Shown here piece after piece: positions 36,476 through 47,224 of a stretch of DNA of 64,000 bases (position 1 is the stretch's first letter; every line of letters starts with the position of its first letter). Both the position numbers and the translations under genes were made by a program. The notes under the pieces are model-generated. The model searched no databases. It was not told the origin of the DNA and saw only the letters and a list, made by a program, of their open reading frames with translations. The stretch lies in assembly GCF_945859705.1 (NCBI RefSeq), contig NC_079134.1, positions 40,996,576 through 41,060,575 on the forward strand. The letters run 5' to 3'. Source of the DNA: Episyrphus balteatus. Lineage: Eukaryota; Arthropoda; Insecta; Diptera; Syrphidae.

Positions 36476-37655
36476 AATTTTCAAGATATTTTATTATTGA
36501 ATTTTTTAATATCATTAATAAACAGTTTTTAAGAAACCACTTTTGAAAAACCTTAACAGGTTAAAAAGTTTTTAATATTAATCCTGAAGAAGGGTATATT
36601 AATACCCGAAATGTCGACTGATTGAAATAACAACGAACTCAAGAAAAGACCTACAAAATCTAGCAGAATTCATTTTACTAAAAAGGTCACGCCATGGAAT
36701 AAATTTTTTGAACTTTTTAACAATTAAATATAATCTTTTCCTTGCATCACAATAAATTAAAACGTGTCTTTCCAAACTTCAAAGCCTACTTGAAATTAAT
36801 TTTCGTATAAAGATGACATTTATACCTACATCATTCGCAACAATGTATAATCATCGAAAATAATTTACAAATTAAAATGTCTTCCAAAATGTCACTTGTA
36901 TGCAATGTACCCATAACATACAAAGTACTTATACCTACCTCTAACAAAATTAATTGTATATTCGAAAGCTCATTAAGGCGACAGTTAAAGATGATTAACA
37001 CGTTGTGTGTGTCACAAGAAGCAGCAAAAAAAAACCTCTTTGTCTATTTTTGTGTACACACGGAACAACATAAACCAAACAAAATAATCACGATCCAATC
37101 CAAGACAACAACCTGCTGTTTGAATTTTTATCATTGTATTTGTTTTGTAGCATCATCATCATCTTCAACGTCACGCACCATTGCAAGAGGATAAATCAGT
37201 AGTTGTTGTAGTGATTTTGTGTATCGTAGAAACTTTAAGGTGGTTGCACTATTTACACCATCTTCGTCGTGTTGCCTTTGATTTCACAACTTCTGTTTGG
37301 GGACTTTCTCGCAGGAGTTAGCAGCAAATTTTATATATTGGCTTCTTTGTAAAGTTGGCTTATTTAGAAGACAAAAACAACAACATGAAATGGCAACACA
37401 CTGCTGCTGTGGAAAACCGACTTTTCAGTTGATATAATCGTGGTAGCATTAAATCTGTGCGTGTCATTAAGCTGCGTTCATAAATCCAGTTTATTGCAAT
37501 CACATGCACAATCAAATAAATGCATTTAAAAACGGCTGTGTCGCATTTGCCATAACATCATGTAAGGGCGCCAATATAATATAAGAATTCTAGAATCTGT
37601 CAGATACAGAAAACTGGGAACCGTTCATGGATTGGATGCAAGGACAAAAAAAGTC
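36476..37655. other. Unique stretch with a GC-richer, possibly regulatory part
   Basis: 36880-37570 is more complex than its surroundings (CATCATCATCATCTTCAACG at about 37151, AACAACAACATGAAATGGCA at about 37378, a GCGTTCATAAATCCAG stretch near 37475). The 105-codon frame at 36877-37194 has no recognised domain. The character suits enhancer-like or untranslated sequence, without proof. Confidence 0.35.
36584..36615 (+). other. CTGAAGA / hairpin / GAAATGTC motif (hammerhead-like core)
   Basis: CTGAAGA at 36584-36590 is followed by a hairpin with a 6 bp stem and 4-base loop (GGGTAT ATTA ATACCC), then GAAATGTC at 36608-36615. This resembles the conserved core of hammerhead ribozymes (CUGANGA, stem II, GAAA, then a UH cleavage site) as found in Penelope-like retroelements. 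Stem I pairing is not evident from the flanks, so activity is doubtful. No Penelope coding sequence lies nearby. Confidence 0.4.
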
Positions 37656-37883
37656 TATAAAAAAAATTTAGGTGAAAGGGTGTTTTTTTTTCGAAGAGAC
37701 AGTAAAATCTGTAATTGGTCCCAAAAAGCCAATGATTCGTGTAAAACGTCTAAGAACTTGAGCATAAACGTTTAATTTGTCATCAAAACCAAAAATAAAA
37801 TAAATCATTGGCTTTTTGGGACCAATTACAGATTTTACTGTCTGTTCGAAAAAAAAACACCCTTTCACCTAAATTTTTTTATG
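37656..37883. repeat. Inverted pair at the start of tandem-repeat block 2
   Basis: Sequence from 37656 to 37732 (AAATTTAGGTGAAAGGGTG, then AGTAAAATCTGTAATTGG and AAAAAGCCAATGAT) is the inverse of 37802-37883. Arms are about 77-82 bases and the spacer about 70 bases. One arm is the first unit of block 2, so a unit was inverted next to itself. The 66-codon frame at 37668-37868 and the 63-codon frame at 37808-37999 are shadows. Confidence 0.85.
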
Positions 37884-39050
37884 AAAACTGTTTATTGTTG
37901 CTTTCTATCCCAAACTCAATGTTTTTACCAAATTTAATTAGGGTGACCCTTCATTTTTGTTTTCACTCAAACAAAAAAAAAAAACCCTTTCAACCATGAT
38001 ATTTTTATAGGCACTTTAGATTCTTGTTTCTAATCTAAAAGGTAACATAATTGCTAAATTTCAATGGGGTATCACAAATATTACTCTAGTATTGCACAAT
38101 TTTCCAAATATACCCATATTTTCTCTACACCTAAAAAAAACACCCTTTCACATGAAAAAAAATTATAGATTTCTTTTATTCGTAATCCCCATGAAGAAGA
38201 GAACATTTTATTGAATTTCGTGAGGGTACCTTTTATACCATTGATTTTATTGGACTTATTGCGGATTTTCCCTATTTTCCCTATTTTCCCAAAAAAAACA
38301 CCCTTTAACCTTAAATATTTGTATAGACTTTTTGGGTTCTTGGTTTCTGTTATAAATGAAACATTTTTACCAATTTTCATTGGTGTAACAATTTTTTCCC
38401 AGTTTTTTGTGGTACTAATTCCGAATTTCATAATTTCTTGAAAAAAAAAAAACACCCTTTCACTCAAGATAATTTTGAACTTTTTATAGATTCTTAATTT
38501 TTATACCAACCAAAACTTGTCCATAAAGTTCTAAAAATTAATACAATTTAAGTTAGCTGTTATGATACCTTTCTCACACACAACTTAACCTATCAAAAAA
38601 AACACCCTTTCATCAAAAAATAATTTTAAAAACTTTATGAATTCTTTGTCCCTGCTTTATCTTAAACCTTCATCCCGAATTTCATCAGTGTAGCATGTTT
38701 TTCACATGGGTTTTGGTTATATTTTACCTGTTGAAGTCAAAAAACAAGCAACCTTGTTTTTAATCGGCAATAACTTTTCTTACAGCAATCGTACTGACTT
38801 AATTTTTATGTCATTATATTCAGCATCAAAAAAATTACTTGAAAACATGTGTCATTTAATGATATTCGACTAACAATTTTTTTCAGTATATTTTTGACCT
38901 TCACCCCCTCCCTCTTGTCCGCGAAAAAACACCCTTTCATCCAATTTTTTTTTTAGGTATAGACTTTTTTTTATCCTTGTTTCTTATCCCAAAAGCAAAC
39001 TTTTTGCCAAGTTTCATGAGTGTAACAAGGTTTTTTTTTTCTATTTCTTG
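37800..39050 (+). repeat. Degenerate tandem repeat, block 2 (AACACCCTTTCACC)
   Basis: The AACACCCTTTCAC motif recurs at about 37858, 37981, 38139, 38299, 38449, 38599 and 38926, with spacing near 150-160 (the last gap is about twice that). The first four units match block 1 in the same order, offset by about 1.95-2.05 kb; the later units extend beyond block 1. The 128-codon minus frame at 38081-38467 runs through three units and is repeat-derived, as its biased composition shows. Confidence 0.85.
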
Positions 39051-39080
39051 ATTTTATGTACTATTTCACCTGTATAGGTA

Positions 39081-39345
39081 CTATATTGATATTGCACTAG
39101 TTATGGATTCTATAAGCGTTCTTTGTTCAAATTCGACATTCACTGTGGGTGTTTCATGGATAGGATATGTTAAATATGATTTCTTTAAAAATGGATTGCT
39201 CAGTTTATTCCAACTCCTTTCAGGGATTTTTGTTCGGGCCCTAATCCTTTTTTGCTGTGGACTAAAGCAAATCAGTTCCGTCTTGCTTGCGTTGATCTTC
39301 AATCCTCATTGATCCAAACGCTGTCAAATGCTTTTTCAAGCTTCT
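39081..39345 (-). pseudogene. Jockey/CR1-like reverse transcriptase relic
   Basis: On the minus strand, KLEKAFDSVW (39343 to about 39314) matches reverse transcriptase motif A (IEKAFDxVWH) of Jockey/CR1-type LINEs. Just after it, in a shifted frame, comes GLKINASKTELICFS, matching the WxLxINxxKTExxxF block that normally lies about 120 residues further on. The intervening part with the YADD box is deleted. The open minus frame at 39081-39302 holds the second block and continues as QQKRIRART. Two motifs in the right order on one strand make chance unlikely; the fragment is too small to name the clade. Confidence 0.6.
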
Positions 39346-39435
39346 GTGATGGTTTCCTTTTTATTCAGCTCCATGTTGAGTATTGTGCCTGGAATGGAAG
39401 ATGAACTGGAAAACCCCTCTTAGGAGTTTGCAAAA

Positions 39436-39540
39436 TCTTCGTTTTTATCCGCTGATGACATTCGGGTGGTTTCGTGTTCTTTCAACGATTGTATTTATCA
39501 TCTTGAAGCAGTTTGGTTCAAATGGTTCAAAAAGATCAAA
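39436..39540 (+). pseudogene. Possible reverse transcriptase ADD-box fragment
   Basis: A plus-strand frame reads SSFLSADDIRVVSCSFNDC then IYHLEA, resembling the (F/Y)ADDxKxxxxxxxxxDCxxLQxDL segment of Jockey/I-type reverse transcriptases. The Asp-Asp pair lies at 39454-39459. It is on the strand opposite to the relic at 39081-39345, so it could be an inverted piece of the same element or a separate one. A stop follows soon. Confidence 0.3.
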
Positions 39541-39637
39541 AACAGTAGATTTTGAAAGTCCATATTTTATCCAATTTTAGCCATATTCAGTTTTTGTGGA
39601 CATTATGTTGAAAGATAAAGTATCAAGGGGCACGGTA

Positions 39638-40352
39638 GTGCCCAGCCAAGTTCTCTAGCAACTTCGGCACTACACCCTTATTTACAGGAAACAACTCAGG
39701 CCATTTTCGACCCCCCTCTAACTTCCATACCAAAGATGCTAGAAATTTCAAACTCGCTACATTTGTTGAGCTGGTCAAAACCAAACACCTCGCAAAATTT
39801 CAGCCTCCTACGATGAGTAATTTCTGAGATATAGGGCTTTAAAAATCGCAAAAACCGTAACTGACTCACTGACTCACTGATTCACTGACTCACTGACAGA
39901 TCATCAAAATTATGGAGAACTTCCCGATATCGTAGAAACTTGAAATTTTACACGGTGATAGGACTTGTGGTGTATACAAAGGAAAAAATCGAAAACTTGA
40001 GATTTTCAATTCAGGGGGCGTGGCATCCGCCCATTTCCGCTGAATTATCATAAAATATTATAGAGCACTTCTGATAATCGTAGAACCTTGAAATTTGGTA
40101 GAATGGTAGAGCTGATAGTTTATACAAAGGAAAAAATTTAAAATTTGAGAATTTCAGCCAGGGGGCGTGGCAACCGCCCTTTTCCGCTGAATTTTCATAA
40201 AATATTATAGAGCATTTCTAACTTTCGTAGAACATTAAAATTTGGTAGAATGGTAGACCTGGTAGTTTATACAAAAGAAAAAATTTAAAATTTGACAATT
40301 TTAGACAAGGGTCGTGGTAACCGCCCATTTTTTCTGAGCAATACCTTGCAAA
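39638..40352 (+). repeat. Family H repeat with three ~146 bp tandem units
   Basis: It opens with GTGCCCAGCCAAGTTCTCTA and leads, at 39861-39898, into an 8-base repeat of CTGACTCA. Then come three units of about 146 bases, each with TCGTAGAAC.TTGAAATTT (39930, 40079, 40218), TATACAAAGGAAAAAAT, and a GC-rich inverted motif GGGGGCGTGGCATCCGCCC (40015, 40161, 40309). A second, truncated copy of the opening part is at 63740-64000. Non-coding; the mechanism of spread is unknown to me. Confidence 0.8.
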
Positions 40353-40362
40353 AAGTAGTGAA

Positions 40363-40706
40363 ATCACAACAAAAACATTACTGTTAAAAAAGAGCCAAGT
40401 TCTAATACCTATGTTGAAGTTATGCTATCACAAAAAGTACTGAAATGTAAAAGTGTACCAAGTTCTAAAGCTTGGCTTTAAATTTGTATACAAAATGTTG
40501 ATTGTTTACTTGGCAATTTTTCAAATAGCTTTAAAAATCGGTAATTTAAAGAAAAATTGTCAAACGAACAATCAACATTTTGAATACAAATTTAAAGCCA
40601 AGCTTTAGAACTTGGTACACTTTTACATTTCAGTACTTTTTGTGATAGCATAACTTCAACATATTAGAACTTGGCTCTTTTTTAACAGTAATGTTTTTGT
40701 TGTGAT
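40363..40706. repeat. 344 bp near-perfect palindrome
   Basis: ATCACAACAAAAACATTACT at 40363 is the inverse of the end at 40706. The pairing continues inward through GAGCCAAGTTCTAATA, TATGCTATCACAAAAAGTAC, TACCAAGTTCTAAAGCTTGG and CAAAATGTTGATTGTT. The arms are about 145 bases with a loop of about 55 bases near 40534. There are a few indels. It follows directly on the family H units. No target duplication could be set, so whether it is a MITE or a local inverted duplication is open. Confidence 0.8.
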
Positions 40707-41596
40707 CTTCTTTTCTTCTTAACATTTTCAATATCTATAAATGCTCAAAATGATAAAAATAGACCATTTAGTAAAAACATAAAAAATTTCGTTTTTTCTC
40801 TTTTTGTACAGTTTTTCTTAAGTTTTTTACAATATTTCAATTTTAAATTTTTTTGTTAAAGGATACACATCGATAGGAAATTTAATAAATCTACAAAAAA
40901 TTACTTAATACAAATTTTCAAATTCGGCTTGATTTTCAAGTTATAGACAAAAACTCAAAAATTAACAGAAAAAGTCGAAAATATTGATCGTTACAAAAAT
41001 TGTCATATCTTTATAATTTATCGATAGATTTTGAAGAAAATTATCTTTTTATCTTTGCCAGAAAGTGTACTATACATAAAAAATTTAAAACTATTAGGAC
41101 TCAAAAGATTTTGATTTTTTCATTCAGTAATAAAGTTTTTTTTTTCAGAAATTTTCTTTAAAAACTCGATTTTTTTAAAATGTTTTAATAAATTGCACTT
41201 AAACATTTAAATTGACTTAGAAAAGTTGTTCTAGTGTTTGTTGCTTATTTACTCAGCTTCCAGGCACGCGCCGGCTTTTCTGTTCAGATTAGTCGTTAAT
41301 TACTCAAGATATAGCCCGAATACTAAGTAGGCCGGAAAAAACAACGACAAAAAACTTTGAAAAATCATATCTCGAAAAACTATCCATCGTAATTTTTTTT
41401 AAAGTTATTTCCGAGTTCCTGAGGTCAAAGAACGTAAGAAAAAAATAGTGCGATTGAGTGTATATTTTGGGTGTAAACTAGTGTAATCTTCTAAGTTTTC
41501 TGGTTGTTCAATGCGTTGTTGACTACACTTTCGATCCCGTGGATCCCTCCATCAATTTCGATGTTCTTGACTTCTGGTAGCCTTGCCTCTGTATTA
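40707..41596. other. Unassigned AT-rich stretch
   Basis: No gene or shared repeat recognised. 41260-41330 (GGCACGCGCCGG) is a small GC-rich patch. Confidence 0.5.
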
Positions 41597-42588
41597 GGGT
41601 GGGTCAAAAAAATAGAAATTCGTTTTTTTGATTTGGTACTTCGAAAACTCGATTGCTAGACAGACACCTCTGGAATATACTCACCAAATATGAGCTCATT
41701 ATCTTAATGGGAAGGTCCTCCGCTTTTCAATTTTCCATTTTTACATCAAGCTTCTACCAAAAAAAAAAATTTTTATTAATTGACTTTTTAGCCAATTTTT
41801 TTACATATTCTTGTAGAAAATTAAACGCTCTACAAAAAAGGTTAAATACAGTTTTTTGAATTATCTAACCGTTTAGTAGATATTTGAGGTCCAAAAATCG
41901 AGAAAATCTTTAAAAATTCGTTTTTTGTTCTTAATTTTGTAACAAATTGAAAAATTATAATAATCAAACGCGCAAGACATATTCTTGTGGGAAGAAGATT
42001 GCTCCACAAAAAATGTCTTATTAACATTTTTCATTAATCTAACCATTATAAAGATATTCGAGGTCAAAGTTAAAAAAAATTATAAAAACAGTTTATATTA
42101 TTAAAAAATTTCCAATTCACTGAAACTTCCTTATTTTCAAAATAGCAAGATATATTCTTGTAGGGGCTTAAACGTTCTACAAAAAATTCCTTGGAATCAA
42201 ATTGATTGCTTTAACCGTTTAGAAGATATTCGTATCCAAACCAATGCTCACTGATTTCAATAGTTTTCTTATGACCCGTATGCATTGCGATTTGGATACG
42301 AATATCTTCTAAACGGTTAGAACGGTAGAAAAAAGTGTATAAGGCCTTTTATGTAGAGCGTTCAATTTCCTACAAGAATATGTGAAGACATTTGCTAAAA
42401 AGTCAATTAATAAAAAAATTATTTTTTTTTAGTAGAAGCTTGATGTAAAAATGGAAAATTGCAAAGCGGAGGACCTTCCCATTAATATAAAGAGCTCATA
42501 TTTGGTGTGTATATTCTAGAGGGGTCTAGCAATCGATTTTTTGGAGTACCAAATCAAAAAAAAAAATTTCGATTTTTTTGACTCACCC
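41597..42588. mobile_element. Family B foldback element, complete
   Basis: Ends are GGGTGGGTCAAAAAAAT and its near inverse ATTTTTTTGACTCACCC, each bordered by TA within a wider ATTAGGG...CCCTAAT match. The arms share, inverted, the blocks GGTACTTCGAAAACTCGAT, GAGCTCATT, GGGAAGGTCCTCCGC and CATCAAGCTTCTACC. A second internal palindrome sits at 42223-42316 around ATTCGTATCCAAA. Arms have diverged by several indels. Frames at 41653-42067 are shadows. No transposase is visible. Confidence 0.8.
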
Positions 42589-42592
42589 TAAT

Positions 42593-44149
42593 GTCCATTA
42601 GTCTTTTTTAATTGTCCTTGATGTTTCCCTTAAAAGATGTCCCTTTTATTTAAATTGATATCAAAACTAATGTAGTTATCCGACACCGACGTTTTGATGA
42701 TGACGAAGAGCTTTGATTTAAGTCTTAATCGAATGCACCTGATTAAAACTTGTACAATCTTCAAAACTTCTTGTCAATTTGGTACCCAAGTAACTAGTAC
42801 AATTTCCAAACGTGCTCAAATGCAAAACACTCGACTCTATCAAAAATGTAAATAAATAAATAAAATATTGATGAAATCTTGAGCAGACAGAAGTTGCTAT
42901 CAATTCCGTTTTATTAATTCAAATATACTGTATCTCCAAAGACATGTCTGATTGGCAATTTAATTATATTACTCATCATTTTGATAGCATTTATGTATCT
43001 AGTATAATTTGTGTGTCTGTTTTAGAAGAGATAGGGAGAACCCACTTAACTGTCATCTTGACATGTGTGACACTTCCACCCATCACCATCATCATCATCA
43101 TCATCAGGTAGTTAGGTGCCGATGCCGACATTATTGTACACACTTTCAAACTGTCACGTCTTCAAATTAATTGCACGTTCTCGCGCCGTCAAAATAACAT
43201 CGCAACATAAACAAAAAAAAAACAGAAATCAGAATCACAGACAAGTTAAAAAATAAAAACGAAAAAATCTGACATCAAATCTTAATGCACTGCGCCAAGT
43301 GAATTTCTGTCATTTTGGTATGTTTTCTTGTACTTTTTTGTTCTGTTTTGGTTATTTCTGTTTTGTCTAGAGTGACTTTTTTTTTATTAAAAAAAAAAAA
43401 CAGAAAAAAACATAAACAAAAGTACGACAAGCAATTCGGATTTATTCTTCGTCGTTTGCTTGCGTTTCTATAAAAAAAAATCTCTCTCTCTCTCCTCTCT
43501 TGGTGTCTTGCTGTCTGACAGATGAGCGAGAAAATGTATTTTTATGTCATCACGAAATCGTGGGAAATGAGTAACAATCCATAAAAAGCCACGATTTGAC
43601 CTTTTAAACTTTTGCAAAAAAGAATGAACACAAACACAAAAAAAAAAAAACAAAATCCTACAAATTAAGATGACGGCTCTAAAAATACTTCATCAACAAC
43701 AACAAAAATATAGCCGAACCAGACATTAATTACATTTTTTTTGCAACCAAAATTGAGTTTGACATCCAGTGAGCATGGTAGACGCTCGGCGACGTCTTAT
43801 TTTAGATGCGCGTTGGTTTTTTTTTCATCATCACCGTCATCATCATGAGTTGTCAAAAATGTAATTTTGTAATTATTTGCCTGAATTATCATGTTGTTGG
43901 AGTGCAAAGTCAACGTAACGTAGTCGTATTGTGCATCCAGCTCCTCCAACTTAAAAACATAAACATTCTCTTTTTGGATTGAAAAAATTTGTCTTGTTGT
44001 TGTTTTTATTTTTTTTTATTTTTTCATGACAAAAAAAAAAAAAAAACAACAGCCAAACATGTAAAAATGTTTCCGGTGAACTCTGTTGATATTTTGTATG
44101 CACTTGGATAGTTGTTAATGCCATTGTTTGCATGGCAATGGGCTGGGCA
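42593..44149. other. Unique stretch with simple repeats
   Basis: Contains CATCATCATCATCATCATC at about 43088-43106, CTCTCTCTCTCTC near 43482, and a CACGTTCTCGCGCCGTC patch near 43170. 43000-44130 is more complex and less AT-rich than its flanks. No coding exon is recognised; regulatory or untranslated DNA is possible. Confidence 0.4.
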
Positions 44150-45480
44150 GATTTTTTTAATATCTAGAAATCCGGGATTTAATGTCTTTTATAAAAATAT
44201 GTAATAATCTGGAAATTAAAGTTGAATTTTGGGAGGAAGGTATACGAAAATCATATTTGTACTTCTATAAGGTATAATAGAAGTGACAATTAAGCTTCGA
44301 TAAAGCTTCTAATAATTTTTTGTCTAAGGCAAAAGAGAAATGTTGCACCAGTTTTAGTTTATAGAATATTATATTAATGTAATAAGATCTATATGAAGCT
44401 TTAACGAAGCTTACACATGAGAAGCTTTATCATAACCTTACCAAAAACGTAAGAGCTGACATATTTCTGGAAGTACTTCTTTATTAAGTGTTTATAGAAG
44501 CTCCATGAGTAACAGATTTTAGGTAGTTATTTTTGAAGTACTTCATGTCTTGTCGAAGTTGTAAAAAAGTTAATTTTCAAAGTGAACTTTATAGAAGCTT
44601 TATACAAGCATTATTCTATGAGTTCTGTTCATCAATTATACATCATTCATCATTCTGTTATCATCATTTTTCTATTGTCACTTTGTCAAATATCACTTCC
44701 CAACTAAAACAACAGCTTCTGTAAATTGAAATATCGCATGTATACTACTTTTTATGCAGCTTGAATTGAGTTTGCTTCAGAATTTAATTGCTTAAAAAAG
44801 TTCGAACTTGTTTAACAACTTCTAATAAGTTGTTAAAGAAACTTAACCGAAGAAAGCTTGTTTTTTTTTTAATAAGCTGGGTTAATGAATTTATAGAAGC
44901 TTTACAGAAATTACTAGGTTTTATATATGAATGTGATATTGAATAATCTAGCTCGAACACTTTTTGGTTTTGACATTGAATAATTTAATTTTCTTCTTTG
45001 TGAACTGATAAAGTTTTTGATTTCATTAATGAATATACCAAGTGGGTAAAGTGGTGGATTATCACCAAGCAGATAAGAAGATCGATTCCTGGTTGAGGTA
45101 AAAAAAATGATATACTTTTAAAAAATTATTAATAAAACGTACACTTAAAAGTAATAGAATGTGATATAATGAGTTCAGATTAAAAGATAAAATTGAGGAT
45201 AAAAAATCAAATCAAAACCAATTGAAAAAGCATTTTTTTTTATTTCTTCGATAAGACTTGTATTAAAGAGCTATACAAGTTCTTTCGAAACTATCTGTCA
45301 AATCTAAAAGCTTCCTTAGAGCTTCGGTAAAGATTTGTACATATGATTGTTATTAAGGGTCTAACTTGTATAACGTTCTCCATTATGCATGCCCAACAAC
45401 CTTACTTAAGTTTAACAGAAGCTGAAATGTAGATTCGGTAATACCTTTATCGAAGCTGAAATGTTAGTCGGGTTATCACT
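44150..45480. repeat. AAGCTTC-rich repeat region
   Basis: GAAGCTTTA and TAAAGCTTC motifs recur on both strands at about 44293, 44393, 44405, 44430, 44594, 44898, 45307, 45325 and 45460. The outermost, AATTAAGCTTCGATAAAG and CTTTATCGAAGCTGAAATG, are in inverted orientation. This suggests a decayed foldback or SINE-containing element about 1.2 kb long, with a tRNA-like segment near its centre. The 63-codon frame at 44533-44724 is not recognisable as a protein. Confidence 0.45.
45036..45100 (+). other. tRNA-like segment (possible SINE head)
   Basis: GTGGGTAAAGTGG at 45042-45054 resembles a Pol III box A, and AGATCGATTCC at 45079-45089 matches 9 of 11 bases of box B (GGTTCGANTCC). The spacing between them is close to that of tRNA genes. 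The T-stem and acceptor stem do not pair well, so this is not an intact tRNA. A tRNA-derived SINE remnant is the simplest reading. Confidence 0.35.
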
Positions 45481-47224
45481 CAACATTTATCAATCAGTAA
45501 TCTATTACCAATTATCAACTATCAACCATAAATCATCACTTTATTCATCTGTGAACATACCCCTTTCCTAAAAAATAATACTTATTTCAGACCCTATAAC
45601 TAAAGAATGTATTGAAAGTTCCTGACTTATTTCGAAAAGCAGTCCACACAGATTTTTTTTTCTCTTTCCAATCGTTTCCAATTTAACTAAAAAATATTAA
45701 CTAGAGCTTCTTAAAAACTTCAATATTTATTTTAAAATAAAATTACTCTTTCTTATATTCAGATTTCATATTGAACAATAAAAACCTTTCATCGTCCCAC
45801 TCTAAAAATATATAAAATTGGAATGTTGCCTTGATGTGATGAACTCAAAAACTTCATCAGATTCTTATTTCACTCTACATTCTTTTTTGCAATTGCAACA
45901 AAACCAACCATCAGCAAACCAATTCAACTTCAACTTCACACATCTCACATGACTCGTTGGTTTTTACAGCCAAAAGCGTCTTTAAACTTGCTCGGCGTCG
46001 TTGTTGGTCTGCCGAGAGACCGAGACGTAAGTGCGTCAAGTAATTCATGCGTCCTCGTTGACTTTTTTGTTCTCTTGATTTAAAGGGCAAATAGCAGTCT
46101 CTTGAAAAAAGTCATATTTTTGAATCGTGAAGAATAGCAAAAAAAGATGGAAAAAAAAGCTTTAATTTGGTATCATTGACATTTTTTGTTCATTTGTTCC
46201 AGCTAACAGGCGGCAATACTTATTCGATTTAAATAAAACTTGGTGGTGAGATACATTTTAATGCAAGGATGGACATAGATCTAAAAAAGTTTTGAAAAGA
46301 CTCGAAAAAAAGTACAAATGGGTAAAAGTTAAGGATATTCTGTCAAAAAGTGTCAATTTTACACTTGTTTTATATTTATATTTCATTATTTAATAAGCAA
46401 GTTTCTACGACTCAGTTGTGTTATTTAAATCTTTTTTTTTTTTATGTTGTCGCCAGTGAGGCAACAATTTAGTGCAGTTACTTCTCTATCTTCAATATCT
46501 TTGCAGTCTTCACTTCTTCCACTGGATTGTTTTTCATTAAAGAATTATTTTTTTTTGTTTCTTTTTCTTCTTTTTTTCAGACTTTCAGGTTCAGGTTTTA
46601 TTATTATATAAAATGAAATAAAAGAGGGTTTATGTGAGGGTGGTGGAGATGAAGAAAGAAGGTATTATTTTTTTTTTTTTACAACATCGACAACAACAAC
46701 AACAACGACGACGTTGAGTTGGATAGTTATAATAGCTTCATGGATAAATGCATGCGGGGCAAAATGTGTTCATTCTATGTGTATATATTATACGAGAATA
46801 TATGCGGACTACCTCAATGGCTACTGACCCAAATATTTGTGCATCGTTGTCGTAAGTGGGCAAACGAACGGTATTATCTTCAATGTGTAATAGTAATAGT
46901 GTCTTCTACTACTATGCACAATGCACATACATTGCATATACTCACTCACTATTCATATACAAATGAATCGAAATAGGCATTAGGATTTCTGAAAGTCAGT
47001 GAGATAGTTTTGCAAATGATAATATTGTTAGTATCATAATGAGTTTTATGTTTAAGGTGTATCTTACTTTAAACAGAATCTGGCTGAAAATTTAATCGTA
47101 AGAGTCAAGAAAAGGTAAAAAATAGCTTTTGAAAGTATTTATCTAATTCTTAAAAATAAAAACCATTTTTGTTTAAACTTCAAAAATATCGCAAAACGAT
47201 TCATTGAACCCTGTTTAAATTAAA
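45481..47224. other. Unique stretch with GC-richer parts
   Basis: Parts at 45890-46060 and 46660-46980 are less AT-rich (GCTCGGCGTCGTTGTTGG at about 45989, an ACAACAACAACAACGACGACG-type run near 46688). The 85-codon frame at 46719-46976 has no recognised domain. No exon can be supported. Confidence 0.4.

Noticed and set aside
38081..38467. 128-codon minus-strand frame
   Set aside because: It runs through three tandem-repeat units (AACACCCTTT read backwards) and repeats the same residues; an accident of the repeat.
45036..45100. tRNA gene
   Set aside because: Box A and B-like motifs exist, but the acceptor and T stems do not pair; kept only as a tRNA-like segment.
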